A DNA stretch of 64,000 bases from Helicoverpa zea (GCF_022581195.2 NC_061472.1:1240001-1304000); one strand, 5' to 3'. Shown: positions 10,511-25,700, counted from the stretch's first letter. Notes: generated by a model not told the origin, from the letters alone. Numbers and translations: made by a program.

Positions 10511-13500
10511 GTACGTATTTATGACAAGCCTTTTGATATTTTCTTGAAAATAATTTGATCCTAGCTCCTACCTACCCTTCTATCCTATAAAACTTACACT
10601 GTTGCATGCTTCTTAATACACATTATTTTCGCATACACTGTATTTAATGAGAATACTTCGCCATCATAGTCACATAATAAGTTCTAAACTTCAGAAACTC
10701 ATTGATTTTATGGTCTTTAGCAAAGATTTTAGTACGTTGTACTATGCCGTGAAACGTTAAGGGCAAGCACTCTGAACTTAAATCAAACAGTCACCGGGAA
10801 AGTGACTGCATTCAGCCAAGGCCATCATTAAACTGAATTATTGCATTATTTTAGAAATTCTCAAATGAGGTTAGTCAGAAAGGGTGAGATAGAAAAATGA
10901 AAGTCAAGAAGTTAAATAATTGTCATATATTTCGCCCTACAACACACATTGTAAACATACATAGACAAAATACATAAAGACATCCAAATAACTGCTAGGT
11001 ACTGTATTTTATAATTAAAATTACGATAATAATGAACTCTAAGTACTTGTCGAACCAAACTGGTTAACGGCCGATCCCAATAATTTACATATCTGATGCT
11101 TTGCCTACCAGAGATAGAATTTGAACATATTTTATATGGAGCTAATTACAATATTCTATCTTTAATCGCAAAACAGCGGATGGATCAGTTATAGAAATCC
11201 ACCGTAAGTGTTCATACAATGTCTCTTTGACGCAATGTTTTAAATATTCATGTGGACGTTAAATTCTATCAGGATAGGAATTTTATAGTGTTTCAAACTT
11301 CAACTAAGTTAGGCCATTTGGAAAACTTATAATAGCTTCTTTGATAATTATTTATATACATACGGGTTAGTACAGAGATTGCCTAGTAAGAAACATAAAG
11401 GAGATTATTTTCACTACTAAGCTTTTGTTCTAAGTGTAAGCCAATCTACAAGGTTCTGCAAGTACTTTTAAACAAGATATATGAGCACACGACATGCATA
11501 GTAAATTCGCATAAAATTGATTAAAAATTATGGAGGATTATAAAAAATATCAGTGACAAAATACGCCATAATTACGATGTCTTTTGTTGACGATTACGCC
11601 TCGCAAAGATGGTAATCCACAAGTACAAACTCCTTGCATAAAATATATAAACATCTCTTTAATATTGTTTATGGTCGTGAGTGAAAAGGCGGGAAACGAT
11701 ATGTCAATCGGAAGATTATTTGTAAGAATGCTGGAATATGTAAGTGCATTTTTTTAAATAGAATCTAGTCAAGAAGTCTAAAATAATCTACACTTGTGAA
11801 ATATGTTTTGTGTTGTTCCATTTAATTATTTCAGTGAACTAGGAGTGAATAAAGTTTAATATAAATAAAAGGCAATATTTTGTCACAGATAATGCAGAAT
11901 TAAAATAAAATAACAAGAAACTTTTACGTAGCACCATACATTTCCACTAACCGTCGAGTTATACATATTTACAAAAACAAATTCATTAAAATGAACTAAA
12001 TATTTACATGAAGCTGATAAAGCTTAAAGTTGGATCTTCCACGGCAATTTTCAAAAGTATCTGTGCATTGTACCTACTTGAAATACTGTATAAATACCGT
12101 TATTTATTTTAATACCGTGTTTGTCAAATACTGTATTTATTTGTTAGTAAAAATGAATGAAGTCTTGCATATATTTTACAATGTGATACTTATTTCGTTT
12201 TCGGAGCTTTGTAAAGAACAAACAAAGTGAGAAAAAAATGTTTTCTTTTTATTATATTAGTATTTAAAAATGTAATCAGTCAGTTTTAAATATTTATCGA
12301 AATTAATGCACAGATACTTTTAAAGAACAATTTAAGCAAAATTTTGTAGATAGAGAGTACATTCGTGGCAAGTTTTTTTCTAAGTTTTTTTTTAACTACA
12401 AAGATTGGCATGTCTATGGCAAGAAGTGTGATAGAGTAATACAATATTTGAAGTACAATTTTATTAATATTGTAAATATTACAAATACTCTTCCATTTTG
12501 ATGTCAAACCCGAAATAGGTTATTTATTATACAAAATAATTAATTAATTAAAAAATCTTCACTTTTTCGGACTCGGACGATTGCTACTTTAAAATATGAT
12601 AAAAACTTCAAGTTCAAAATATTAATAACGTTGTCAAAAACAATTCATACATCAGATTTGACAGAAAAGTCGTATTCATAAATAACATGCATAAAATAAA
12701 ACAGTAAAAAATAATTTTGTACGATTTACATGCAATTATTTTGATAACATTTCACATATTTATTTTTGATTTTTGACACTTTTCGAAACCACAATTAAAT
12801 AATTATATTATTTACTATAACATTTTATTATCCTATTAAGTAAAATTGATTGAAAATATCGCGAACTTCGGGTAAAGTTTTATGTTTTTTAGCTCTCAAG
12901 ATATACTGGTGGTCATACTTTCATGACACTAAAGTATTTTGGTTGAAAACGATCTTTCAGATGTCTCTGGCAAGTTTTCAAATATAGTATAGCTGCCATT
13001 TTTATACAGGTACTTAATATTTCGTTTGCTATTTTGTATAATAATTTTTACATCGATCTGTTTTCACCCTTCTTTCGAGATATTTTCTAAAAATTATAAA
13101 TAACACAGAATTTCATAAACAGTCTGTCTTAATTCTAACATGAAATATACGTTTAGGAAAGTTATTTTGAGTTTGTAAAATTGACATGATTACAAGAAAA
13201 GAAGATAGGCAACAATGGATTTAAATATGACATAATACACTAATGACCAATTTTATCAGTTACTGATAAAGTTTCTGATAGCCTATCAGGAACATATCGC
13301 TGTCTGGAAGAAACTATAAGCAGCCTTTATCTGGTAGATAGCATTAACTATAAAAAAAACTAACTGACACTTTATCAGTAACCAGTGAAACTGAGATTGA
13401 GTCAAATAAGTGTGCATTATTATTTAAAAGAAAACTTATTCAATTCGATACAGAATAAGACAAAATTGGATATTTAAAAATCGATTCTCGAATCGCATAA

Positions 13501-13718
13501 TCGGCCATCTTGAAATCGAATAGAGCCATTAAAATTACATTTCGTTAAAAAATACTTATAATAAAAATCACATTCTTGGAACACAAATCGCGAATATATT
13601 TAGGATTATTAATAATTCAAGTCTACATACTAAATAATAAATATACAGTTTATATGTCCTAAACGTGCATGTCATAGATATGTCATGTAAAGTTATATAG
13701 TAATAGATAATAGACAAT
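10511..13718. other. AT-rich interval between two convergent 3' ends
   Basis: It contains the presumed 3' UTR of C2CD5 on the minus strand. A minus-strand AATAAA reads at 12824-12829, and several others lie further down. Open stretches at 12030-12230 and 12286-12507 have no motif or splice support. Nothing else is visible. Confidence 0.4.
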
Positions 13719-16700
13719 TCAGTATGTTATGTGAACGATGTCGCCGCCTACTGACAGGAGACATTGACCCTGGAAGAGAAAATACAATACAGAAAACAAG
13801 GAATATTTAAATACCATGGAGGAGCTCGTAGCTAAGTTATAGTTAAGCAACGCTTGGCGTGGTCTGTCGTTAAGCCCCGGCTGTCATTTGCACATTTTCG
13901 GCAGTCATTACGAATATTCACAATATAGAGTGTCTAGCAACCAGTTGTATTAAAATATTGAGTATTGTGTTGCCCGGGTAACTGGGTTGAGGAGATCAGA
14001 TAAGCAGCTAGATCAGATAAGAGTTTCGCTCTATGTAAAACTCTGGTACTAAGCGCCATCCGGAAGATTGCAAGCCGATCCCAATACAGTTGGGAAAAGA
14101 TAGGCAAAGAAGTGGATTTCAACTAATCTTATTTATAAATTTCTACTATACTTATACTATTTCAACTAATCTAATATATGAAAATCTTCATACCTGATTT
14201 TTATGTGCATTGTCTTGAAGCATGAGCTGTCTGATATAGAAGGAGGTGAGCGCGTTACCGCCTAACGCCGCCGTGTATGCGCGTACTATTGCCATCACCT
14301 GTTGATAAGGTATGTAATATGTCGTTTTTCATTAAATCTTTACGAATAGAATAAATGGTAAAGTAACTTTGTTTTTCTGTCGCTTTTTTGTCAAAACTGT
14401 ACTTGAAATTAAGTGATCAGATGGTCTAGCTAGAGCCTACAAAATAACACAGGAACTTTATATAAATCAAGGAAGGAAGGAGTCTTTATATAAATGGAAT
14501 TTGTTGCTCAATTAGAAGTCAGAGCACAATTACTTATGTGGCATACACCCCTACTTCACCTCATCACCCGATGATGCTACTTTAATAGTTTCTACGCAAT
14601 GACGAAAAGTTTTGCGAGAACTATTCCCTGGACCCTTGTGCAAGAAGAGACATCAAGGCGGCAAGAATCCCTCATCCCCACATCCCCATTTCCTCCTCTA
14701 TAAGAAAGTGATAGTCATCAGTCACCTCGCACGTGAATGTATGCAAGAAGCCGCTGAGGCCACCAAGTTCGCGCACGGCGGTGGTCTCCCGCACGAAGAG
14801 CAGCCGCAGTGCACACAGCCGCCGGGACACGCGACCGCCGCTTATGTGGCTCAGTGTCGTTAGGGATACTGTTGTGGGGACCTGGGAGAAAGATTCGAAG
14901 CCTTAGGTACACTTGCTGTAGTAATTTGGATGTGGTTCCAAAAAGAAGTGTTAGCAGATTCATTTAACATCAACGTTTGTCAACGCCACGACTCAAATCT
15001 GGCAGACAATTTTATTATAGATCTAATTACTTATGCATTTGACTCTACCGATTCAACCACTGCACCAAATGTCGGAGTATGTCAAATACAAACTTCAAAT
15101 GCAATATAGTCTTTATGCGCTGTGCCTTTATATCTAATGTTGCTCGTGTGATTGCAGAGAACATTAACCAAAGGACCATCATTATGACAAAGACATTAAA
15201 CAACGCGAATATCGAAGCCTGCTTGCAACCACAGGCCCTTTTTGATTAACCAAATGAAATTCGTAAAAAGAGCCTACCTACAAAAATTACAAATTCTAGT
15301 AAAAAACGACCACAAACCTGTCCCGTAATAAATCCCTTTTCCTCCGGCACTTCAGGCGGACTTTTCACGAGCTGCTCTTCATCCAAAGCAAAGATATCAT
15401 CATCAGCATCACCAGTTCCATTCCCATGGCTTCCGTGGCTTCCATGACTTCCGTGGCTTCCGTGACTTCCGTGCTGGCTTTGGGTGTGGTGGCCGTTCTC
15501 CATGCCGTTGGCTTCGGGACTGTTTGGGTCTTGGAGGGGGATGGCGGCTCCAGATACAACTAGTTGGATCTCATCCTGTGGATAATGGGTGTTTTTGGAG
15601 CAAAAATGTGTCATTTTGGCATGTGAAAAGTTTGTCGAAAATTGGTAGTTTAGGTAGGCAAGACATTTAAAGAGATTCTATTCGTGAAAATGATTATGGC
15701 AAAATTTTATTGGTAAGTTACTGGGTTAAGTGAGAACCTTTCACATAGCGGCCCAGTGTAGAAGTTGGTGGTAGACCATGGCTATGTTGGTCATTTATCT
15801 CCGGTCGTACCAGATAGCCATTTCTAAGGATTTTAAGAGAGTGCCTGATTTGTTCCCAGAGAGCACACCTGTGTCTTTAAAGAGAAAAGCCGCTGTGCTG
15901 CTGCCCGCCCCACCTGACAGCACCACACCTAGTAGTGAGGAGTGATGCTATACATGATCTCACCTCAGGCAGTTCAAGCTGGAAGCGTGGTGCCACAAGA
16001 GCGCAGGGCTGCAGGCGCCGCAGCTTGTACGCCACGCCGTCCAGCGCCCGACGCACGTGCCGCTCTACTGCGCTGCTGCCCGCCCCACCCGCCCCACCCG
16101 CCCCACCCGACAGCACTAGGCGGCCTCGCCACACCTGGGAAAGGGGAGGATAACAGTTGTTGAAGAACAGATTGGAGCTGATAGAGTGACCCCAGTCACG
16201 TGACGTATGCGAGTTTGAGGCAAGCGAGTTGCTACATAGTTACAGCTCGATGCATTAGGCAGACTGCACCACTGCAGCTCACGCGGTCAGTAAGATGAAT
16301 GTTGGAACGAGAACAACTTCGGTCAGACGAAAACATTTATAGATCACTCTGTTTTTTTTTTTTGTATTTCTATAAATAAATAGAACGTCACATAAGCATA
16401 ATAATCTTCAAAGCGCTATCACCACAAAAAAAAATATTAAAGTTTATGAAAGTAGTTTTTAGATAATTATTTTAATTACTAGACACATACCTGCGCAAAC
16501 GCTTGCGGCGGGGCACCGATGACAGGCTTCAGTCCGTGCGTGTACACTTGCATGTTCACGTGACGCTTAGCTAATGCACGTGCCGTCTCCACCTAAGATA
16601 CCAAATTCTTGTTCATTTTTGTACCCAGACGGTTTCGAAATTAAAAACCGATTTTAATTGATATTTCACTGTTGGGAAGCTCATCTACTAAGTAACTTAG

Positions 16701-19700
16701 GATACATTTTGTCCATGTACAGGAAATAGTACATAAAAATGAAAACTGAAACTCTGACAACATAAATCTTTGTTTGTTGAAGTTGGTCAAAACCCTATCC
16801 ACTAAAAAATTACATCTATAAATCCCCCCAACACAGCTATGATTTTCTTTAGTTTACTTACATCTTCAGCCTCATCTAACTCCAGTACGCATGCGTCCTT
16901 ATCGGCACACAGGTCTAGCGCCGGCGCATCCTCACCCTCCACTTCCGGTAATACTCCATTTGTGTTGTGTTCTACACCTGATGACATTATGTGACACTTC
17001 AATTAGAAGTGCTGTTTACAGCGAAAATATATTACCCTGGTGGGTAATTTATACCTTTGAGCCGTTTGGGGTTTAAACCCCTCGGGCCGTGGGTCTAAGG
17101 GCTCATGTACTACATGGTATAAAGATCAGGCCAACCGATTTTTATTTTGGTCAAAAAGTGAGCATTGCCATCCAACGTGGCAATGCTGCCAGCCTTTTGG
17201 GTGCACTCTCGGTGGGCATGAGGAGTTATTTTCTTAGTGAGTTCTGCGTAAGTTGTATGTTTCCGTAAATGTCTGGGAAAGTCCTTTTCCCCCCATTCTT
17301 TACCTTAGTTTTAGTTTTTGTTCAAATGTTATATATGTGTTTTCTGTCTCATTTCATATTTTTTACCAAAACAAAATTAATTATTTAGGGTTTGATCCTT
17401 TTAAATTGTAAGTCAGTGGCCGATTCCTGTTTGGCTACAATTTGCAAAATACATACCGACATCAAAACCGTTCGCCGCTCGGTTTGCTGTGAACGAGTCC
17501 CACAGTGCTTTCTGTATTTCTAATGCATCTTTGTCTTTTTCTGACGCCTGAAAACAAAAGGTTTAGTTAAACGACGAAAATATTATAAGAAATCAATAAG
17601 TTTAATATCATATTTATTTGTCCCAGTACAAAACATATTATGGAGATATTCTGAGAATTTAAGGAAATACAGATTACTGAAACTTTCTCCACGACAAAAA
17701 TAACCAGCATCTTTATCTACCTAACCTTTACCCAAATATGTTGGGGCCGGATTGCAGTCTAACCAAGACTGCGTGCAACTGAGTACCTACCAGTGTTCTA
17801 CATGGCTCCATGTGCCTATCTGATTTATCCTCAACCCAATTAATCAAGCAACCCTAAAAGGCACCAATACAAGAATAAATTAAAAATAAATAAAGGATAT
17901 TTTTACATTACCTTAATTCTAGGCGGCGTAGGTGGCGGTAAGGCGGCCAGTCTACACGCCGTCCCGCTCGCGAGAGCCATGACACATCGCTCGCCTATCG
18001 ATATTTGTGTCTGCAGAGAGAATAACGCGTTCGCACCCTGTGGAGATAGAAACGTATTATTTTAAGATAACAGATATGTTAATAAATCAAAATACTTGGT
18101 TAACGCAACAAGCAACATGTCTATATTAATAGCTACTGGGTAGGTTAACAAACTTCAGGTGTATTGAAATGTATAATACACTACTGCTGATCAGTCCATG
18201 AAAGGTTGTGATGAGTGTCTGTATTGATAAATTATGTTTGGTTTACCAAAATATATCAAAACTGTCTTGAAAATATAATTAAAAAAAAAGACGATTAGTT
18301 TAGAAGATATTATTTTGAGTACATGTTTTAGTAACTGACCTGCATCCTAAGCTTGGCTAGCAGCAATTTGTGCAGTTCATACTCTAAGAAGGGAAGCTGA
18401 TCGGAGATGTCTCTCGCGCCCGGCTCTGAAGTGGGAGGTGCTCTTCTAACTCTCGCCGCTAAGAAGATAGATAAAAGAGATTAGTAAAAGTGAAAAATAA
18501 TAAGCTCAGTACATATTTAAAATAAAACCTTCCGTTTCGTCCGGGGTAATGAGAAAGCAACATACTCATATTAATTTTCATAATTTTCTAGAGCGGTATT
18601 TTCTTTTACCCTTTTTTTAAACTAATATTGATTTATTCAAAGTTTTAGGTTCAAAACTAATAGCATTTTTATTTATTTTTCAGTGGAAATATTGTTTTCA
18701 ATAACATAAATATCCTAAGTGCATTATAACGTAGGTATACTCACCGACGGCTGTGAGCGTGACGGCTTTAGCGTATGAAGTCAACTTGCTGGGCTTTGAG
18801 CAGGTCGCTAGTAATACTGTGGGCACTCGAGCTCTCCTGTTTAATAGCAAATAATATTAATATTTATACCTACTATAAATAATAAGACGTCGATGATAAC
18901 TAGATAGAAACTGGAGCGTCATGTAAGACAATGTTCCTCTTTAGCGGTAGGACATTCACTTAAGCATTCACAGACTTTCAAAAATGGGACTGGTAGGTAA
19001 TTTTTATCAACAATAATTTATTAATTTACAGAACAGTATACTTAGCCACCAACGACCACATTTTGATGCATGACATTTAATCAACAGAAACATCATTTTT
19101 CTTTTCTTTTTTAAATACGTATGTCAAAAACTGGTCAATAATTTTGCCAAGCGGTACAACATACCTACAGCCGCCGCAGGTAGACAACTCCGCGCGATAG
19201 GGTCCGGCGCCGGGCGAGTACGGCACGTGCGCCATACTACACCATTCGGTTTCACCATCGTCTATCGTGTTCTTAGAGCCTGAGGTTGCTGTAACCAAGT
19301 AAAATAAAAGGGTTACATTGTCAATAAAATGGTTATATACAGTTTGTATGTATTGATACATACAGTAACAGCATGCGAAGATCATGTAGAATCGCAAAGA
19401 CAAATGAGGATAAAATGACAATTAAAATGCTACATGGTGTTCACATTTACAAATTGGTTTATATTTTGGTACAAAGTTACAAAGAAATAAATCAATCATC
19501 GTAATCGGACGTAGGCCTCCTCCAAATCTTTCCATTTCTGCCTCTGCCTCTCTCCTTGCCACTTTCATCATCAATTTTTATTACAAAAAATAAAAATCTT
19601 CTGAACTCTCTTATGTACTGTCTTATGTACTCGCTTATGTAATCTCTTATGTACTGTCTTATGTAATCTCTTATGTACTGTCTGATGTAATCTATTATAT

Positions 19701-22700
19701 ACTGTTTTATGTACTGTCTTATATACTCTCTTGTGTACTGTCTTATGTACTCTCTTATGTACTGTCTTATGTACTGTATTATGTACTCTCTTATGTACTG
19801 TCTTATGTACTCGCTTATGTAATCTCTTATGTACTATCTTATATACTCTCTTATGTACTGTCTTATGTACTCTCTTATGTACTGTCTTATGTACTCTCTT
19901 ATGTACTGTCTTATGTAATCTCTTATATACTCTCTTATGTACTGTCTTATGTACTCTCTTATGTACTGTCTTATGTACTCTCTTATGTACTGTCTTATGT
20001 AATCTCTTATGTACTCTCTTATGTACTCTCTTATATACTGTCTAATGTACTGTCTTATGTACTCTCTTATGTACTCGCTTATGTAATCTCTTATGTACTG
20101 TCTTATGTACTCTCTTATATACTATCTTATGTACTGTCTTATGTAATCTATTATGTACTGTCTTATGTACTCTCTTGTGTACTGTCCTATGTACTCTCTT
20201 ATATACTGTCTTATGTTCTGTCTTATGTACTCTCTTCTATACTCTCTAATGTACTGTCTTATGAACTCTCTTATGTACCGTCTTATGTAATCTCTTATGT
20301 ACTCTCTTATATACTCTCTTATGTACTGTCTTATATACTCTCTTATGTACTGTCTTATGTACTCGCTTATGTAATCTCTTATGTACTGTCTTATATACTC
20401 TCTAATGTACTGTCTTATGAACTCTCTTATGTACTGTCTTATGTAATCTCTTATGTACTGTCTTATGTACTCTCTTATTTGCTGTCTTATGTAATCTCTT
20501 ATGTACTGTCTTATGTTACAGTGTTATGTACAGTCTTATGATGTACTGTCTTATGTACTCTCTTATGTACTGTCTTATGTAATCTCTTATGTACTGTCTT
20601 ATGTACTCTCTTATATACTCTCTAATGTACTCTCTTATGTACTCGCTTATGTAATCTCTTATGTACTCTCTTATATACTCTCTTATGTACTGTCTTATGT
20701 ACTCTCTTATGTACTGTCTTATGTACTCGCTTATGTAATCTCTTATGTACTGTCTTATGTACTCTCTTATATACTCTCTTATGTACTGTCTTATGTAATC
20801 TATTATGTACTGTCTTATGTACTCTCTTATTTGCTGTCTTATGTAATCTCTTATGTACTGTCTTATGTACTCTCTTATGTACTGTCTTATGTAATCTCTT
20901 ATGTACTGTCTTATGTACTCTCTTATATACTCTCTAATGTACTCTCTTATGTACTGTCTTATGTAATCTCTTATGTACTGTCTTATGTACTCGCTTATGT
21001 AATCTCTTATGTACTGTCTTATGTACTCTCTTATATACTCTCTTATGTACTGTCTTATGTAATCTATTATGTACTGTCTTATGTACTCTTTGTGTACTGT
21101 CCTATGTACTCTCTTATGTACTGTCTTATGTTCTGTCTTATGTACTCTCTTATATACTCTCTAATGTACTGTCTTATGAACTCTCTTATGTACTGTCTTA
21201 TGTACTGTCTTATGTACTCGCTTATGTAATCTCTTATGTACTGTCTTATGAACTCTCTTATGTACCGTCTTATGTAATCTCTTATGTACTCTCTTATGTA
21301 CTCTCTTATATACTCTCTTATGTACTGTCTTATGTACTCTCTTATGTACTGTCTTATGTACTCGCTTATGTAATCTCTTATGTACTGTCTTATATACTCT
21401 CTAATGTACTGTCTTATGAACTCTCTTATGTACTGTCTTATGTAATCTCTTATGTACTCTCTTATGTACTCTCTTATGTACTGTCTTATGTACTGTCTTA
21501 TGAACTCTCGTATGTACTGTCTTATGTACTCGCTTATGTAATCTCTTATGTACTGTCTTATGTACTATCTTATGTACTCTCTTATGTACTGTCTTATGTA
21601 CTCTCTTATGTACTGTCTTATATACTCTCTAATGTACTGTCTTATGAACTCTCTTATGTACTGTCTTATGTACTCTCTTATATACTCTCTTATGTACTGT
21701 CTTATGTAATCTATTATGTACTGTCTTATGTACTGTCTTATGTACTCGCTTATGTAATCTCTTATGTACTGTCTTATGAACTCTCTTATGTACCGTCTTA
21801 TGTAATCTCTTATGTACTCTCTTATGTACTCTCTTATATACTCTCTTATGTACTGTCTTATGTACTCTCTTATGTACTGTCTTATGTACTCGCTTATGTA
21901 ATCTCTTATGTACTGTCTTATATACTCTCTAATGTACTGTCTTATGAACTCTCTTATGTACTGTCTTATGTAATCTCTTATGTACTCTCTTATGTACTGT
22001 CTTATGTACTGTCTTATGAACTCTCGTATGTACTGTCTTATGTACTCGCTTATGTAATCTCTTATGTACTGTCTTATGTACTATCTTATGTACTCTCTTA
22101 TGTACTGTCTTATGTACTCTCTTATGTACTGTCTTATGTACTGTCTTATGAACTGTCTTATATACTCTCTAATGTACTGTCTTATGAACTCTCTTATGTA
22201 CTGTCTTATGTACTATCTTATATACTCTCTTATGTACTGTCTTATGTACTCTCTTATGTACTGTCTTATGTAATCTCTTATGCACTCTCTTATATACTCT
22301 CTAATGTACTGTCTTATGTAATCTCTTATGTACTCTCTTATGTACTCTCTTATGTACTGTCTTATGTACTCTCTTGTGTACTGTCCTATGTACTCTCTTA
22401 TATACTGTCTTATGTTCTGTCTTATGTACTCTCTTATATACTCTCTAATGTACTGTCTTATGAACTCTCTTATGTTCCGTCTTATGTAATCTCTTATGTA
22501 CTCTCTTATGTACTCTCTTATATACTCTCTTATGTACTATCGATAGTCGATGGTCGGCATTTTATCGACATAGCCCTCCGCACTAACACCTATGCAATCG
22601 CGGTGTGCAAGCGCACTCACACGTACGCCAGTCAGGACCACGCCTCGACGCGGAGCGCATGCTTGTCGCTTTAATATTTCTAACGCTTGCAATCACATGT

Positions 22701-25700
22701 ATGCTTTCCCTATTGTGCCTTCTGTTTAAACTGTATGCAAATTATATGCTGTGAAATAGTGAGTGGATATTTATTCGAGCAACCAATCAACTCGTGCACA
22801 CATCCAACAACTATACTGGTGACCCCGTGAAGAGCTATGGAAGGGAATGCAGCAAAGGAGCCACGAGGCGCGGCAACGTCACCGCTGCCCGGCACTAGTG
22901 ATGGGGTGATGTCGATCGACCCGAGCAACGTGTTCAAAGTCGGCGTACGAGTGCCTCCGTTTTGGGCTGAAGAGCCGGAAATTTGGTTCGCACAGATCGA
23001 GGGACAATTTAGCATAGCAGGTATTACTAGTGACGTTACCAAATTTAATTATGTCATCGGTCATCTCGAGAATCAGTACACCCGAGACATAAAGGACATT
23101 ATTATTAACCCGCTTGCTGCTAATAAATACGAGAAGCTGAAGACCGAGCTGATCAAGCGACTCACCGCGTCCAATGAGAAGAAGATCAAACAGTTGTTGA
23201 TGCATGAGGAGCTTGGTGATCGCAAGCCCTCTCAGTTCCTTCGCCACCTAAAAAGCCTGGCAGGTCTTAATGTCCCCGACGATTTCTTGCGGACGATATG
23301 GGTTAGCCGCCTACCACATGGCATCCAGACGGTGCTCGCAGGTCAGCCAGTAACAGCTGCTCTCGAAGACTTAGCTGACTTAGCCGATCGAGTGAACGAC
23401 CTGTCTTCCCGTGTGGTGAGTGGTGTCCCTAGCTCCGTCCTGAGTGAACTAACTAGGGAGATTGCTGAGCTTCGTCGACAGTTCCAGCAATTGTCTGCTC
23501 GAAACAGCCGTTCGCGCTCCGGTTCTACCAGAAACACTCGCAGAAGTTCGAGGCAGCGCTCTCTATCGAACTACAGAAAATTCCCAATCTGCTGGTACCA
23601 CAACAAGTTCGGAGATAAAGCCAGCAAGTGTACCCCGCCCTGTGACTACCGGTCGGGAAACTCCAAAGGCGGTCGGTAATGGCGACTGACGATTGCCCTT
23701 TGTCTGCTAGTGGTCGCCTGTTTGTCACTGACCGATCTTCGAAGACGCAGTTCCTGGTCGACACAGGGAGCGACCTCTGCGTGTTCCCACGGTCAGCGCT
23801 TCATGATCGTCGTGCGCGTACGGACTACAGTTTGTGTGCTGCTAACGGGTCTAGCATAGCTACCTACGGCTGTATCAATTTAGATTTAGATTTTGGTTTA
23901 CGTAGATCTTTCCAATGGCGTTTCATCGTAGCCGATGTAACAAAACCTATAATAGGCGTGGATTTTTTGAATTTTTATAGCCTTATAGTTGACTGTCGTA
24001 ATAAACGCCTAATTGATAATGTCACTTCTATGTCTACGATTGCTGCTGTAGCTAATTGTAAAAATATTTTTTCTGTGAAGGTCGTGACTGGTGAGACTCG
24101 GTATCACGAAATTCTCAACGACTTCCCTGAAATTACTCGACCAGCTGGTAAGCCACACACCACACCACACCAAACTGTACACCACATACGCACGACACCA
24201 GGCCCTCCAGTTTGCTCCCCACCTCGCCGTCTAGCACCGGATAAGCTGAAGATTGCCCAAAAGGAATTTCAGTCTATGCTGGCCCTTGGTACAGCTAGAC
24301 CTTCTGAGAGCCCGTGGTCTTCACCTCTTCACCTGGCGCCGAAGAAGAACAACGGCTGGCGTCCTTGTGGAGACTACCGTAAGTTGAATGCCCGTACCGT
24401 GCCTGATAGGTATCCGATTAAGCATATACACGACTTTACCCATAGTATAGCTGGGTGTAAAGTATTTAGTACGCTCGATTTAGAGAAAGCATATAATCAG
24501 ATACCTGTCAGTCCCGAGGACATTCCTAAGACCGCCATCACAACACCATTCGGTTTATTTGAATTTCCTTTTATGACATTCGGTCTTAGGAATGCAGGCC
24601 AAACTTTTCAGCGGTTCGTAGACGAGATGACGAGAGGACTAGACTTCGTATACTGCTATCTCGACGATTTTCTCGTGTTCTCTAGAAGCCCGGAGGAGCA
24701 TGAGGATCATCTGCGTCAGATCTTCAACAGGCTGAAGGAATACGGCATGTTGGTGAACACCGCAAAGTGCGTTTTCGGTATGGAGGAGGTAACGTTCCTA
24801 GGCTATCGCATTTCTGAGAGCGGTTCTAGGCCACTTGACGCCAAGGTTCAGGCGGTCAAGGATTTTCCCCCTCCAACCAATGTTCGCCAGCTAAGGGGTT
24901 TCCTGGGGATGATAAATTTTTACAGGAGATTTCTTCCCCACGCAGCCGAAATTCAAGCCCCACTTCACGCGTTGTTAGCAGGTCCCGTCAAAGGTTCTAA
25001 GCCAATCACTTTGACAGTAGACGAACTGGCTGCTTTCGAGGCTTGCAAGGAGAGTCTGGCCAATGCTGCTCTACTGTCCCATCCGGACTGCTCAGCGCAA
25101 CTTGCAGTTGTGACAGACGCCTCCGATAAGGCCATCGGAGCAGTCTTACAGCAATTCAAGGAGGATGCGTGGCAGCCCTTGGCTTTCTTTTCAAGAAAAT
25201 TGAGCCCTTCACAGGTGAAATACTCACCATATGACAGGGAGCTTCTAGCAATATATGAAGCCATTAAATATTTCAGGCACATGCTAGAAGCTCGCCATTT
25301 TATTGTCTATACTGACCATAAGCCGATCAGTTTTGCCTTCGCCGAGAGGAAGAATAACTGTTCGCCCAGGCAGTATAGGCACTTGGACTTCATTTCGCAA
25401 TTCACGACCGATATCCGCCACATTTCTGGAAAGGACAATGTGGTTGCCGATACCTTGTCGCGAATTGAAGAGCTAGCAGAGCCCGTAGACCTCGAGAAAC
25501 TAGCTCAAGCTCAGACTTCTGACTCAGAACTCTGCAAGCTTTTGAGTGAAGGTTCTTCTCTGCGGCTCAAACAGTTGAATGTCCCCGGAAGTCGAATTCC
25601 CCTGTACTGCGACGTAAGTACTCCAGCTTCCAGGCCATATGTCCCAGAATTGTTCCGCAAGCCAGTTTTCGACAGCTTGCATTCCCTAAGCCACCCGGGG

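Noticed and set aside
14612..14963. Forward and alternate-frame ORFs near 14.6-14.9 kb
   Set aside because: They overlap C2CD5 exon 20 out of frame; the in-frame minus reading matches the conserved C-terminal domain.
15877..16163. Plus-strand ORFs of 72-73 codons around 16.0 kb
   Set aside because: Antisense of C2CD5 exon 18, whose GC-rich GGA repeat lacks stops on both strands.
19731..22273. Three long forward ORFs of LCTV, YVLS or MYCL repeats
   Set aside because: They are the 12-bp satellite read in different frames; the unit lacks stops in all forward frames, so openness carries no coding information.
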